A program made the position numbers and the translations under genes. A DNA stretch of 64,000 nt, from contig NC_081415.1 in NCBI RefSeq assembly GCF_030272615.1, forward strand, positions 377,471,392-377,535,391, given 5' to 3'. Of this stretch, positions 1-12,399 are shown one piece after another. The notes beneath the pieces were generated by a model that saw only the letters and a program-made list of their open reading frames with translations, was not told the DNA's origin and ran no database searches. Source of the stretch: Cryptomeria japonica (Eukaryota > Streptophyta > Pinopsida > Cupressales > Cupressaceae). How positions within the stretch are numbered: the first letter of the stretch is position 1; every line of letters starts with the position of its first letter.

Positions 1-1351
1 CTCGGCAAAAATTCGGCAGGACGGCAAAAGAACCAATTTCTAGTGAGGCTTACCTAGAGCAAGTCCTAGAGAGTCTCAAGTCCCTGAGACTCGGCTAGGG
101 TCACTCATATATAAACATTCTTGAAGTAGAAGCCTTTATATTTTTAGATAAACATGCCATGCGACCTTAAACTTCCACGCTTCATCTTTTCCTTGCTTCT
201 ATAGAGCCTTTGAGAGAGGGAAGTACCTTAATGGGGCCCACGATCCGAATTTCAAAGTAGTGATTGGAAGACATTACCACGAACCCCCTAGTATTTGCAT
301 TTCTACACTAGTCACCCTTTTTTAAAGAAAAGAGCTGACTAGATAGTTTGAATGACTTGTAATACTTCCTTAGGATGATATATTCATACAAATGTCTTAG
401 ACCCTCACAACTTAATGGCGTCTAGTCATTTGAAATTTAGAAGTTCAATACGAATCAATTGTATAAGAACCAATCTTTCATCGATTTATTTTACGTGCAA
501 CACTTATAGGAGTTCCACAAACAAGTTTATATTTTTTTGTTTGCAATCTTATATAAATTTATACCTATAACTGGCAAACTTAGAAAACCTATATAGATAA
601 ATCATTTGCTCCAAATCTTGCAAACCTTCATCACATCCATGAAATCTGAATGACTCCACTTGCAATTCAGCTAGGACAAATTTCTAACTACCGAAAACAA
701 TCTTCACCATAGGGTTCTCTATTGGAGGGGTTGAAAACTTGAACTACCCCAACTCCTACAAAGGTTTTAATCAAAATAAATAATCCAAAATGATTCAAAT
801 GAGTCACTTCAACCTTTTTATAACTTTCTGGGGGAACTTTCCAAAAAATATAATTTAAAATCACTGTATAATTAATAATCGTTTTTTGCTTCATAAAGAG
901 ACTTTATTTCATTTTAAAAGTTTTCGGACAATTTAATCACTAATAATTCACCTTATTGAATAATTAAATAAGTTGTCTTTTAATTTTTTTTTGACAACTC
1001 AGTTTAATTAATTAATTATTAAATTGTTTTCCGCCTAATCCAGTGAAGTAGCAGAAAACAAGGAGGTTGCTTGAAGGTGAATTCAGAATGCACCAACACA
1101 TGTATAAGCTCACTAGAAATCCAACTTAACAAAAATTGCCACTTTCTATAAATAGAATATTTTTCCAAGAAATTTGGAAAGCACTTGAAATGTTGAAGCT
1201 ACTCTTGGAAAGCAACAACATACTCACCTTGATCGTCTGAGCACAACATCATTAATTGCAATCCATTCTGAAATGGTTGGCACTCTTCAAGAGAGTTGGC
1301 ACTGACATAGATGCTAGAATGACCATAACTGGGGACATTACACAATTCCTT

Positions 1352-3238
1352 ATTGGAAAGAGCTGGTTATTGCATTGACTATGTTAAGTAAGGGGTTCAA
1401 GGCCCAAAACAATTATGAATTTAGTGGCCCATTATTAGAGGGTGAGTTCCAAAACATATATGAACCAGTAGAGGTTTAAAAACAGATTTGGAAAAGCAAT
1501 GGGTGCTGTATTTTTTTGATGGGTGGATAGATGCTATGATAGTCACTAACTTCTTAGTGGTTTCAAGGCAACAGTGGGTTTTTATAAAGTCAATTGATGT
1601 CTCAAGTGAAGTAAGAAATGCCGAGGCCTAGTATAGCTTGTTGGATGAGGTGCTGATGGAGGTAGGAGTGGATAATGTCATTCAAATAGTTATTGACAAC
1701 GTATTTGCATATATGGTAGCTGGTATACTAGTAGAGGCAAGGCACCCTACATTATTTTGAAGTCATTGTGTTGCACATAGTCTTAACCTTCCCTTGAGGA
1801 CATAGAGAAATTAAGTTGGGTGAAGAATGTAGTGGAAGATGCAAGGAATATTACCAAATATATTGGCAATCACACATGGGTTATAAATTTCATGATAGAG
1901 CACACTAATGGCAATGAGCTTATGTGTTTGGAAGTCATATGCTTTGTCACTAATTTCCTTACCTTGTAGAGTATAGCAACTACATTGCCCAACCTTAAGA
2001 GCATTATGTGAGTGAAAGGTGGTTGAAGAGTCCTTATTGTAGGAAGGATGAAGCAAAGAGGGTTGTGAAGACCATTTTTGATGATAAATTTGTCAATGCC
2101 ATGGATGAGATCATCAAGGTAAATTTTTGGTCAATTTTATTTATTTATTTTAACAATGTTACAAGTTTTGGTAATTTTTTATTTTTCTGGTTATAGTATT
2201 TAAAATTTCTATTTATTTATTTATTTTCAACAATGTTACAAGTTTTGGTAATTTTTTAATTTTCTGGTTATATTTTTAAAAATTTCTATTTATTTATTTA
2301 AATTTTATAATTTTCTTTTCATTCACTCTTTTGTTTTCGGTGTTATAATTGTTAGTTGGGGTTTTGTAGCTGGTAAATGGAGACAAATACCCTATAGGGT
2401 ATTTATTTGAGGTCATGGATAGATCCAAAGAAGTAATTCAACATTTATATCGATAAAACCAAATATGAATCTATATTACGCATTATTCATTCAAGGTGGA
2501 ACCGATAACTCCATCAACACATTCATTTTGTTTCCTAATTTTTGAACCCCAATTTGCTCTTCTCCTCTTCCTCAAGTAAATGTAGAGGTTATGTTTGGGC
2601 TCAACACATGTACTGAGAGGTTGATCTTTGATGATAACCTTCAAGATCTTGTAAATGATGAATTACATAGTTATAAGAGGGAAGAGTGTCGTTATTTTCT
2701 TTAACTTTATACATTTGTGTGAGAGTTATGGTGAGATAAAAAAGATATTATGTTTTATTTAGTTTAGAATTTATTTAAACTTTTAAAATTACTAAAATTC
2801 TTAATTTTTAACAAAGTTATGTCATCCTTGTAGATATGTAATGGGAAGATTTTGGTGGCATGATACTCAATCTTCTAAAAGGCTTGCCATTTACCTATTA
2901 TCCGAGCTCTATAGCATTTCTAGTTGTGAGTGCAATTGGTGTGTTTTTGAGGCCATTCATACAAAAAAAGCACAACAAATTGACTTCAAAGTGCTTGAAT
3001 GATCTTGTCTCTATGCAATACAACCTTTGATTGCATGAAAAGAAGGTATAGGGGCAAGATACAAATCATGTACTTGACCTCGATGACATTGATCTATTTA
3101 GATTGGGTTGCTATGTTTGAGGAAATGAATGCACTGTTTACTGCTGATGAGTTTGGTGAATTTGAGAGGGATGAATTTGAATGGCAAGTAAATGGTCTAG
3201 CATATGAGGCTTTAGAAGGTGAGATTCGCAAGTCATAG
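1352..3238 (+). pseudogene. hAT transposase pseudogene (DUF659 and dimerisation remnants)
   Basis: Read across stops and frame changes, 1380-2125 gives a DUF659-type hAT catalytic region. Recognisable pieces include GFKAQNNYEFSGPLLEGEF near 1390-1450 and the stretch around VGVDNVIQIVIDN and HCVAHSLNLPLEDIEKLSWV near 1660-1830. At 2911-2970 SSCECNWCVFEAIHTKK is the conserved core of the hAT C-terminal dimerisation domain. A C-terminal tail follows at 3063-3237. The same core is intact in the right-hand hAT (SASGCERNWSVFESIHTKK), so the two are relatives. Numerous in-frame stops make this copy non-coding. AT-rich sequence at 2125-2580 probably includes former introns. Confidence 0.8.
2148..2310. 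repeat. Tandem duplication, about 80-bp unit, two copies
   Basis: The stretch acaatgttacaagttttgg followed by a T-rich tail and ctggttat occurs at about 2151 and again at about 2231. It lies in AT-rich sequence within the decayed hAT, probably a former intron. No function is implied. Confidence 0.75.
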
Positions 3239-3642
3239 GGGTGAGTTCGCTATATATATAACTTTCTCCTATGCTTGAGGCTCCTGTTGAGAATACCATA
3301 GCTATACCATTCACTTCCATGACACCCACACAGTGGCAAAAGAATTTTCTAAGCTTTAGTTGAAGAAATTTATGATACGTATTTTTAGTTGATATTGAAA
3401 CTAGAAGTTTACATGTATTGAACCTCTAAACTCATTTTTGGTTTATGAAGTAATGGAAATTTAATTTTGATCTATATATGAAGAAAATCAGCAAAATGCA
3501 TTATTTTAAATCCTATTTTAAAAATTAATGTACTTTTTAGTGTTCAATAAATTTTCTGATTTTTTCAGAGTTTTGCTGGGTCCCAAGTTTTCAATTTTTT
3601 TTGGATCAGCTGAGTAATTGCCGAGTGTGAATTTTCAAACTA

Positions 3643-4896
3643 AAGTAGCAGCTTTAATTTATTTTTGGAAGCTCTATCAAAATTTTACTTTTTATAGTTT
3701 CGAGTCTGGGGTGCCCTCTTCACTTGCACGTTCGGTTTGCCAAATCAAATGTAGGTCTTTTTACTTTGTTTGTGATTAACTTTTTAATGGGTGGCAATTT
3801 AGTAGATATGCCAAATCAAATGTAGGTCATTGCAGATATGACATTTCCTTCTGAGGTAGATTTCCATCCAGATGATTTTGTGTTTTAACTTGTATGTTCC
3901 ATGTATGCCTAGTAATATCTGTAGATGCTTGCTGGTTTCTTCATTTTTCTTAGAAATTACTGAATTATATAGAAAACTGCCAGATATCCTCAATACAGTC
4001 CCAACATACTCTGTATTGCTTTTCTGCAATTGTTGAATTGAAATATTTAGTATGTAATGATACTGCACTTGGGAGATTTAAAATATGTATGTTTTGCCTT
4101 AAATTAGCTCAAAAAATTAAAAAACGCTACTAAGTTAGTTTGATTAATTGATTATCTTATCATGCCTGAAAGTAAGCCAGGATGTGCCTTTCAAAGTCCT
4201 ACAATGGATTCCTTGTCCTTCCATTGGTATTGTAAACATGCATGCAACTAAGTTTAGCTTTTATCATCCTCAGATAAGCTATTTCCAATGCTTTATTAGA
4301 TTTATGAGCACAAAATGGATAATCAACTTATATTTTCTGAATCTTAACATCATGTATTGCCTTTTGCTGCAACTCAAATATGGAATAACAAGCCCCTATT
4401 CTAGATTATTGCATTTCTCATAGTCTACAGGAAACTTTGCTTCAATGGCATGGACCCTGTCTCTCTAATCTTTTCCAAAATTGCATCTCGGTAACCCAAA
4501 CCATATCCCACATCTACTGGTGACTTTGTTTTTTGTCCCCTGAAGCTCACAATACAATCATTTTGCAAATTGTTTGGATATCTTTTAAATTGTTTGGAAT
4601 CTTTTAGGCTCCTAGATTTTATATATAATTTATTTATTTGGAGAGTAGAGAAAAAAATTTAGGAGTATATTCTGTTATTCTGAGCAAGGTGCAGTACATT
4701 TTCATAAATCCCTTCACCTCTGCATGCCATCTTTGTTTTCTTGGTGGTTGTTGATTAATTGTGAAAGCTTGTCTGGTGTGCAGAATTGAATTTGGTTCAC
4801 TCAGTTGATTTACATATTGGCATCATAAAGTCTAAAAAAATTCCAATTATTTTACTGGTTATGTTTGATTATATTGTACTTGGATAACTTATTCAG
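3643..4896 (+). other. Intron sequence upstream of the first visible host exon
   Basis: There is no exon with splice borders and propeller-like coding sequence here, and no repeat that I recognise. The DNA is AT-rich and unique-looking. The exon encoding the preceding propeller strand must lie further left, beyond the hAT copy or outside the window. It ends in a usable acceptor (ttattcag) at 4896. Confidence 0.5.
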
Positions 4897-4956
4897 ATTC
4901 GGAGCAAGGTTTATGTTGCAACTACAAGCGGAAGAGTGACAGCAGTAAATTTAGAG
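4897..4956 (+). CDS. Host gene exon: PQQ-type beta-propeller strand (AAE19/AASDH-like)
   Basis: This is a 60-bp exon between acceptor TTATTCAG and donor GAG/GTATCT. It reads IRSKVYVATTSGRVTAVNLE with no stop, the typical strand pattern of a PQQ-like propeller blade (a hydrophobic strand, then SGRVTAV and a short acidic turn). It ends in phase 0 and joins in frame to the exon at 42195. In plants this pattern belongs to the C-terminal propeller of acyl-activating enzyme 19 / beta-alanine-activating proteins, whose N-terminal part is an AMP-forming adenylation domain with a carrier domain; that part is not in the window. The family assignment is from recognition of the motif, not from a search. 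It could be another PQQ-propeller protein. Confidence 0.72.
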
Positions 4957-6190
4957 GTATCTTTGAAGTTTCAATTTTGTCTTTGACTTGAACACCTACA
5001 TTATTGTTTTCATGATAGAATTTAAATCGTTTATGATAAACTTTGCATACAAGATGCTATCTTAGAACAAGAAGTTTATGGGCTTTAGGCATTAGTAATT
5101 TACCAATTATTTTCACTCAAGTAGACTATTTAGAGTAGTAATAAGTAAACTAATTTTTGACATGCTAGTTGAAATATGTGTAATATTAATCATGTGTAGT
5201 AAATCTAAGTGACATATTCCAGCAAATTTTGAACAATATCTGCTTAATTGAATTATTTACTCTAAATTTGAAATGTAATTCCTTTTTTGATTTCTTTGCT
5301 ATGTTTATGAGCTTCAATTTTTTATAAATTGTCCTTTTGAGGAGCAATATGAACTTGCTTGTGGAAGTGTATTAAAGATATACATCTAATAAATTATAGC
5401 AAACATATCAGAAATAGATTCTTGAACTTAGTTCTTGCATCTGCCATATATGTTGTTCATATTTCATGATAAATGTTTTCTGTCTGACATGGAATTCGAC
5501 TAAGACTTTGAAGCCAGATAATATAAATTTCAGTTACATGGTATATGGCTGGTTGGTATTCTAATATAAAGTCTACTGTTGTTTTATTGGTTCTCTCATA
5601 AACTGCTTACATAGCTTGCAAATTCACATGTTCCCTTTTGAGATCTTATCTATTGTGAACTAGTTATGTGCTTAGCCTCATTTGGAAAAAGATCAAGATG
5701 ATGTTTACATATAGGGGAATATTATATCTATTTGGTTCAATAACCTTTTAAACTTTTAATGGTTAAGAGTTTTAATCTTTCCCTTTAGGACACCGTAAAA
5801 TGGAACAATGTTTAAGGTAAAACCTTTGTTGGAATTAGAACAAAAATCTAAACCCTAGAACTCTGAACAATTGGTTTTTAGCCTACAATTCAAACTAACC
5901 TAAAAAAAACACTTATCTTGTTGTTCTCGGGCAAAGGCACAAGGATTATCAACACTCCTATGGACCTGCAAAAATTTTATACTTTTTCTCTTGAAAGCTA
6001 GCACCTACAGTAGGTAATAAATACTCACACTTTCTAGTTAAATGCAGAGGCTAAAACATGCTAATACAACACAAAACTTGGAATTGGATTATTAGACACA
6101 TGCATAAGATACAGTGAGTTGAATATCAAAGATTCACATGAAAAGCATTAAATACTCAAATCAACAAAGATTGCAATACAAAGCCTGCAA
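4957..6190. other. Intron sequence, no gene or recognised repeat
   Basis: AT-rich, low-complexity in places, with no long reading frame and no splice-bordered coding segment. The last part (5810-6190) may belong to an older unidentified repeat into which element C inserted, since its partner flank continues at 19755. Confidence 0.5.
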
Positions 6191-6195
6191 TAATC
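6191..6195. repeat. Target-site duplication of element C (TAATC), left copy
   Basis: TAATC directly precedes the LTR end at 6196 and recurs directly after the other LTR end at 19750-19754. A matching pair 13.6 kb apart ties all intervening DNA into one insertion plus later insertions. Confidence 0.85.
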
Positions 6196-6579
6196 TATAA
6201 TGACCCAGACTTGGATTGTTCAAGATTTGTAGGTGATTCCATGGAATTTAAGATATAAATGAAAATGATATCAATCTCTTTGATGAATGTGATGTAATAT
6301 ATTTGCTAAGTAATCGACCTTATAGTAGATGTTGATTTGTACCAAGATTGGTACTAAAGACTCCTATAAATATTATAGGCGACAAGTCTGATATCAATTC
6401 TGATCTCTTATTAAGCAGAGGGTCTGATTAGACTCCTCAAAGATAATTGTTATGCAACGAGTCTGCATAGGCTATCTACCATACTTAACCTGCTATTAGC
6501 AACTAATCTGGTCACCTAAGATCTGATCTTGTATGTAGATTTAGAAAATGGAGATCCTTGTATGGATTGCCGTCCTTGT

Positions 6580-6735
6580 GCACTGTCTTTAGATACCTGT
6601 GTTCCAGTAGATTTGGGTCTGCTTTTATAAAGATTCATATCACCTGAATGTGGCTGAGCACTGTCTTTAGATACCTGTGTTCCAGTAGATTTGGGTCTGC
6701 TTTTATAAAGATTCTTATCACCTGAATGTGACTGA
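6580..6735. repeat. 78-bp tandem duplication within LTR C
   Basis: The block beginning gcactgtctttagatacc is present twice, at 6580 and 6658, in this LTR. The partner LTR at 19167 onward has it once, so the duplication arose after insertion. Confidence 0.85.
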
Positions 6736-6973
6736 ATTCTATTATCGATTTGCCTTTCCTGAAAATAGCCTTATAAACATGCACTGGATTAATGCATTTT
6801 GTGATTCATGTATTATAGGCTTATGCATCTATTGCCATGCCATTGGTGGGAAGTAGACCGCCTTATTTGGCTGGTTGAAGGTTCCACGAAGCACCGTCTA
6901 GTCTGATTCCAATATTAAATTAAGAAATCTTCACACCTCTGTTGTGAGTCACAATACTCCTCTAATAGTTATC

Positions 6974-8537
6974 AATCATGTCCCCTTCCTAACACCGATG
7001 TGCTCTAGCAGGGTTAGCCTATTGACAGAAGTCCCCATAGGCTAATACAGTGGATAGGGGACTTACATGGTGGAACAGGAGACTTTGGGGAGGCATATGA
7101 GTCGTTTTTGGATCTTTGAGCCAGTTTCCTATTTTTTAGGAAGGGCTCCTTTTTTTAAGGGAGTGACTGTTAGTTCACCCAGAGCTTGGGTAAGCATAGT
7201 AGGAGACACTGGGAGCATCCCCAATTTTTCGGGAACTATCTCCTAAATTTTAGGGAGGTTCCTATTTTTTAGGAGCAAACTGGTAGTCACCAGTAGATCC
7301 ACCAGGATGTTGGGAGGATTGTCAGGGAGCCAGTGGAGTGAATTTCAGTGACTAGGGACGCTTCCTTAGTCTTTGAGGAAGATCCTTGATTTTTAGGGGA
7401 GACTGGCAGTTGGAGCTCTACGTCCAGTCATCACCCCGGGTACCAGTGGCACCATCAGTTTCAGTTTGGGGGTGATTGGGTGTGATTTCAGGGAATAATT
7501 TGAATATTTAGATAATAACTTTAATATCTTCATTTATTTAAATAAAATGCCTAAATAAGGTTATTATATTATTATAATAATAAAAGGGCCAAGTGGACCC
7601 CCTTGGGAGTCATGATGCCTAGACACATAATGTTGTTTTTTAAAAACAACTTAATGCAATGAACAAAAGTCTTCCCCAAGAAGGTTGGAACGCCTTGGAG
7701 AGGAGAGTATTCCATGGCACAAACCCAAGAATATGCCAAAGATATGCTTCTAAGGGAAAATTCGATCCATGAAGGGAATAAAGTGATTTTGGTTGGGGAT
7801 TTTATCGTTATGGAATTCACTTTTTATAGCAGCAGCTTGTATTGGAGCCTTGAACAGGGTTTTCAGCAGTAGATCAGAGCTTCTGAGAATGTACACTCAG
7901 AAGTTTGAATGTCTATAGGTGTGTGAGACCATCTAAGAGTATTCTATAGGGAAATTCCTTATTTATCAGCTTATTGGTAAAAGAAGCAGTGGATCAGTTG
8001 GTATGGAGAGCAGAATTGAAGAAGTAAATTGCAGATTGGGGTTGTTTAAGCATCAAGCATTCATATTTATCAGCATTCTCAGCCTGTCGCACCCCAATTT
8101 GAGAAGTTACAGCAAGACTTTAGTTGGGCACAGGGTTTCAGACCCATAAGGTGCTGTCTCAGACCTCCAAAAACAGATTGATCATCTGATCATAACCTAG
8201 AGAGGTTATTTATGGTGGTATTACAATCGCTAGGTGACTGTTTTGCTGCCTCAGATATATATCAGACCTGTATTTGCGTTATCCGGATATGTAATGGTAT
8301 CTTATATGCAAATAAATATAAAAAATAATTTGTCTTTGCTGTAATTTACCTTCCCATACTTTCAATTCCAGTTTGTGTCTCTTGTATTTCTCATTTTATC
8401 TACAAGCATCAGCATAAACCAAAAAACACAAAAAATAAAAAAACTCAAAAACCAAAAAATCAGAAAAATCAGAAAAAGAAACAAAAATCAGATTTACAAA
8501 TCAGTTGTGTTACTGTGATCCGAGGTGGGTCACTACA
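6974..8537 (+). mobile_element. Element E: solo LTR related to family A
   Basis: The LTR C sequence is interrupted between agttat and gaaggcac. The insert begins AATCATGTCCCCTTCC, a mutated form of the TGTAATGTCCCC start of family A, and ends GGTGGGTCACTACA, like the CTACA end of family A. It has the same TTAGCCTAT/ATAGGCTAA stem near its start as the other family A LTRs. There is no internal region. The target duplication is degraded (ttatc/ctatg). Its 7126-7400 part is an array of short hairpins. Confidence 0.7.
7014..7401. repeat. Hairpin array in LTR E
   Basis: An opening stem TTAGCCTAT (7014-7022) pairs with ATAGGCTAA (7037-7045). Then come short stems usually separated by T-rich loops: TTCCTA/TAGGAA at 7126-7142, CTCCTT/AAGGGAG at about 7146-7162, CTCCTAAA/TTTAGGGAG at about 7239-7257, TCCTA/TAGGA at about 7260-7274, CTTCCT/AGGAAG at 7361-7381. 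Several stems have a one-base bulge. The solo LTRs of family A show the corresponding CTTACTA/TAGTAAG stems around a T-rich loop. Confidence 0.65.
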
Positions 8538-8673
8538 CTATGAAGGCACATGATGTGAGGAGTTGTATCTCACACAGCCATGTATCTTGCAAACATTTAA
8601 TTAATTATATTGCTAATCAGACATCATCCTTTGTTTACTAACAATATTAATTAATTGACCCTTGACGGACTTA

Positions 8674-9027
8674 TGTTTTTGTTTACCGATACAACTGATA
8701 AATTAAATACAGGGAATCATAATGTACATGACAATGCATATCAGACACAACAGTAAAATATATCTTTATTCCCACATGCAATTATTACACAGAAGAGACC
8801 AGAGATGGTTGGCGAAGGATTACAATAGACTCAACTATCCTGTACTACCTTCCTTGGTGGTACACAACATATTTAAAGGACCCAACGGTTGCTGAGAGTT
8901 ACACAACTGTCAACCAACCAACACATTAACCACCCGAGAGTGACAACCCACTTAATACAAACAATTAATACATTGGTAGATAACAAATATTATCGAATAT
9001 AACCATAGGCATTTTATGCCGACTACA
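8674..9027 (-). repeat. 3' LTR of element D
   Basis: 354 bp, TG...CA on the minus strand, matching the 347-bp LTR at 13485-13831. It is adjacent to the polypurine tract at 9028-9045 (CCCCCCC on the plus strand). Confidence 0.85.
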
Positions 9028-9127
9028 TCACCCCCCCAAAAGAAAAAAGTCATCTTCCAGATGACAAGTAAACATCAAGTAATATTTGGAAAGACTAATG
9101 ACAAGAGTGTAGGTAATGACTTGTACT

Positions 9128-9345
9128 AGACAACCCCAACTTGTAGTGTACCTGCCAAATCAAATGGGGGTTTGGGGGTTACGCCCCCAATGGGGTCAAG
9201 GGGCAGTGCTGCTTGCGGGGGTTTGGGGGCAGCGCCGCTTGTGGGGGTTTGGGGATAGTGGCCCTAGCGGGGTCAAGGGGCAGCGCCCCTTGTAGGGTTG
9301 AGGGGTAGTGCCCCTCGCGGGGTCCCAGGGCAGCACCAACACCAA
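9128..9345. repeat. GC-rich short tandem repeats
   Basis: Repeated units of the form GGGGTTTGGGGGCAGCGCC, with variants such as ggggtcaaggggcagcgccc, occur five to six times at roughly 30-40 bp spacing. Each unit contains self-complementary CGCCCC/GGGGCG-like parts. It lies just inside the 3' LTR of element D and is markedly more GC-rich than its surroundings. Confidence 0.75.
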
Positions 9346-9564
9346 ATTACAACCTTCAAAACCACATAGAACTCCATGGTGCACATGATTTTTGTGATTT
9401 TTTAATATGCCAAAAACATTGTTGATGAAGCCAAAGAATAGAGATTTCGCTCCTACCACATGCTTTTGACCATGTATGACTTCCTTCACCTCAAGAATGG
9501 CCTCATACGCATCACGTATGACCAAATCTGGATGCACTCTTTGCATGGTTTGATGCTCATGTAA

Positions 9565-10806
9565 GGTTCCGTACGAATTGATCCCTTTGACGTATGGACC
9601 ACCTTCCACTCATACCTGTGTTCGTACGGCTATGTTGTTCATGTACAGGTTAATGGTGTTCATGTACAGGTTGATGGTGTTCATGTACAACTCTTTTATT
9701 GCAGCCTTGTATGACGTACCAGTTCTTCCTCTGTGCGGTATGACTTCCTCTGCATATGGCCTAACCTCTATGTACGGCTTGACTTCAGTGTGGCATAAGG
9801 TCTAGTTCGTGTAGCGTACCTCCTAGCATGTACAAAACCTCCTTGTGTGGTACCTGTTTTTTCTCCACATACGACATTCGTGCTTCCTTGTACGACATGT
9901 TCAACTTGATGCATGTCATGCGGCTTCATCTGGTACAAACTTCTTGCATTGCTTCTGTACAACTTGTCTATCCACCACCCCGTATGGCTTGCACTTCCCT
10001 TGTGTGATTGCCCACAATGATTTCTCACCCTATACAGCCTTGGTTGTTCTTCCACGTATAGACCAAAAGAATTCCTATGCCGTACAGTGTACAAACTTAA
10101 CTCCTCACACTCCCCTCATCCGTATGGACTTTCTTGCAACAAGAACAACATACGGATGTCTATGCTCCCAACCTTGTACAAATGTCTCTTAACTCGGTAT
10201 AGTTGTCGTACTGGCACAATGTCATATGGATGTCTAGTGTTTTTCTTCCATACAAACTTCTACTCATGTGCAGTAACCTTCCGTATGATAGTGGTTGCCT
10301 TCTCTTTGTGCAGACTCTTTTCCCTTGTATAGTCACTTCTTCCTGCATACAGAGTCCTTTCCACCATACTGACACTCTTCTGCTTCTTGTCTCCGTACGA
10401 TTTCACATTTGCCCTTATTCTCCTTCGTGCAATCTTCACTCCCCGTACGAGAGGCTGACTATTGTATGGATTGGTCTTGCTGATGTGCTTGTTGCCTTCT
10501 GCATGTGGGTTCCATACAATGTACGAACAACTCCTATCTTCATGTGAATTCCGTATGGTGTACATATAGTTTCTTCTTCCTCTTGCATATAGATTCTCCT
10601 CTTCGTACCCCCTTAGCCCATACGGCCTCTTCTTTCCTGGCCTACTTCGTACAACGTACTACTTTCGTTCGCACAAAATGCTCCTTCTCTATCCTCTATA
10701 CAACCTATTTAGTTTAATGCTGGTAGCATATGGTTTCAACCCATACAACCCACCCTCATGTCTATATAGCATGTCCCACAGTTTCTTCCTGTGACTTGCG
10801 TACGGT
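9565..10806. repeat. Degenerate array of GTAC/GTAT-centred motifs (about 45-50 copies)
   Basis: Words of the form CGTACGG, CCGTATGG, CATACGG, TGTACAA and CATACAA recur roughly every 25-35 bp across 1.2 kb, in both orientations, with unrelated T- and C-rich spacers. The motif centre is palindromic. The biased composition opens overlapping reading frames on both strands, which I regard as artefacts. The array occupies the place where element D would be expected to carry reverse transcriptase and integrase. Confidence 0.75.
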
Positions 10807-11124
10807 TCTTTTTTTCTGTTCCCTGCCTGCGTCAATACTCTTCTTTGCACTTCTACTTTTGGTAAAGAGACATGACTTTAGATCAATTTATGAGGGCCTC
10901 CATCCTTAAAGGTCTTTTTCCTTCCATTTTCCATCTCAGTAGTGTTAGATGTATCATTCATATCTTTACATGCTTTCATTAGTTGCTCTCCACCAAGAGC
11001 TGTAACTTCAAGAAAATTACAAGTTGATAGAAGTAACTCGTAGTCCTCTATTTGCCAGTGGAATAATCCATTTAGGGAACTTGTCTTACCTTCAAAGCAA
11101 TCTTCCAGTTCGAGCACCCCTTTA

Positions 11125-11640
11125 TCATTGGGTTCCATGCCTTTCTCCCTTTGTCCATTTTAACTCTCCACCCTTGGACTCTGAGTCGGAGGATGCTAGT
11201 TCTTCACTCACATCTTGGTTCCTCAAGTCAATGACGTGCTTCCTCCCATCACTCTCGATCGAGAGTGTGTTCCGCTTCCAATTATGATTTGCCTTGGCAG
11301 TAATCAACCATCCCCTTCCAAGGAGTGCATCGTACGCCTTCTTTTGCAATGGGATGACTATCAAGTCCAAGAAAAATTGTTGTGTCCCAATCATTACTTT
11401 TTGTGCCATCAATGTTCCCAATGGCTGGATGCCATGCTGGTCGACACCTACGAAGTGGAAGGTTGGTAGCTAGAGCGTTTGCTTCCCCAGACACTTCCAA
11501 CTGTCTTTTGGTAGTACGTTTACTCCCAAGCCTCCATCGACAATGGTGTTTGTCAACTTCTTCCCCATTATTTCCATCTTGACGACCGCCGACTTCCTCT
11601 CGATGCTCACCGTCAGCAACATTGGATCACTAGCCTCATT
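11125..11640 (-). pseudogene. Retroelement aspartic protease remnant (element D)
   Basis: On the minus strand, from about 11640 leftward, the sequence reads into TIVDGGLGVNVLPKDSW, the active-site region of Ty3-type proteases of the DGG kind. After an in-frame stop it continues to a typical C-terminal part ending LLGRGWLITAKANHNWKRN and a beta-strand (NTLSIESDGRKHVIDL). It follows the gag zinc knuckles. No reverse-transcriptase motif follows; the next sequence is the GTAC motif array. Stops make it non-functional. Confidence 0.7.
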
Positions 11641-11807
11641 CCCGTCGGGTGGTGGTTTTCTCGTCAGTTCCTCCTCTTGTGGCTTAGATTGTTTCTAGAT
11701 GACTCTGTCGTCACTGACTGTGTTGGCAATTGCCATTCTCACTTGTGACATAGTTCGAAGAAGGTTTGCCACCTTGATGGGTATGGTTGTCTATAGCATT
11801 TGTCGAA

Positions 11808-12340
11808 CTATGTTCTTCTCCGACTCTTGTAAGCAGTTTCATTGGAGGTTACTTGTTCCTTCGCCAGCACTTGTTCTACTTTGGCTCTAGCTTCTCGGAG
11901 TCGTTCCTTCTGCATACAAGCATCCAAGTACATTGCCTTCTTCATCTGTGCTCTCGTGATTGCCAGAACTACATTGTCTTGTTTGTTTACATCCAGCATA
12001 TTAATATTCTTCGGCTTCAGACAGTTGGTGTCTTCATGGTCACTTGGTCCACACCATTTGCACAATAATTGTACATTGTCTTTCTTGTTTTGGTAGTCTC
12101 TTGCAAATTGTCTCCATTTGCTACATTGTTGGCACTATATGATAGGATGTCCTCTGGAATCGTACTATATTTGATTTCGCCCTCGTTGATTTCTATAACT
12201 GCCTAGCAATGCATTCTGTGGTTTTGATGGGCTAGATTCCTCCCATGTGAAGAGTACTTGCGCAGTTCTAGTCTTCAAATTACATGGACACTCCTTGATT
12301 GAATGCCCCAACACTTGTCAAATCTCACAAAACATATTTC
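11808..12340 (-). pseudogene. Gag zinc-knuckle region of element D
   Basis: CKWCGPSDHEDTNC on the minus strand near 12020-12065 is a perfect C-x2-C-x4-H-x4-C knuckle. Two more imperfect knuckles lie upstream (CTKCKSNGH... and CEI-stop-QVLGHSIKEC, about 12290-12390), the second broken by a stop codon. A coiled-coil-like charged segment follows toward the protease. This is the nucleocapsid part of a Ty3/gypsy gag. Confidence 0.7.
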
Positions 12341-12399
12341 TATGATAATTAACTTTCGTGTGCCCATTGCTTTTGCATTTAGTACACCATAGTTCATTA

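Larger units (their letters stand above)
1..3642 (+). mobile_element. Decayed hAT transposon, 5' end outside window
   Basis: The right end at about 3609-3642 is a degraded terminal inverted repeat. Its reverse complement begins TAGTTTGAAAATT and then has CTCGG and ACTCAGC blocks, matching the hAT ends at 62461 and 38493. The first bases of the window (CTCGGCAAAA) resemble the subterminal sequence near 62541, so the other end probably lies just left of the window. The inside holds a broken transposase in the same orientation. An 8-bp target duplication would be 3643-3650 (aagtagca), but its partner is not visible. Identification rests on the ends plus the transposase remnants. Confidence 0.7.

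Noticed and set aside
4148..4423. A 91-codon frame considered as an upstream host exon
   Set aside because: It has no propeller pattern and no convincing acceptor/donor pair in a matching phase.
9578..10717. Overlapping 70-115-codon frames on both strands
   Set aside because: They arise from the GTAC motif array with biased composition. They have no domain pattern, and neither strand is better than the other.
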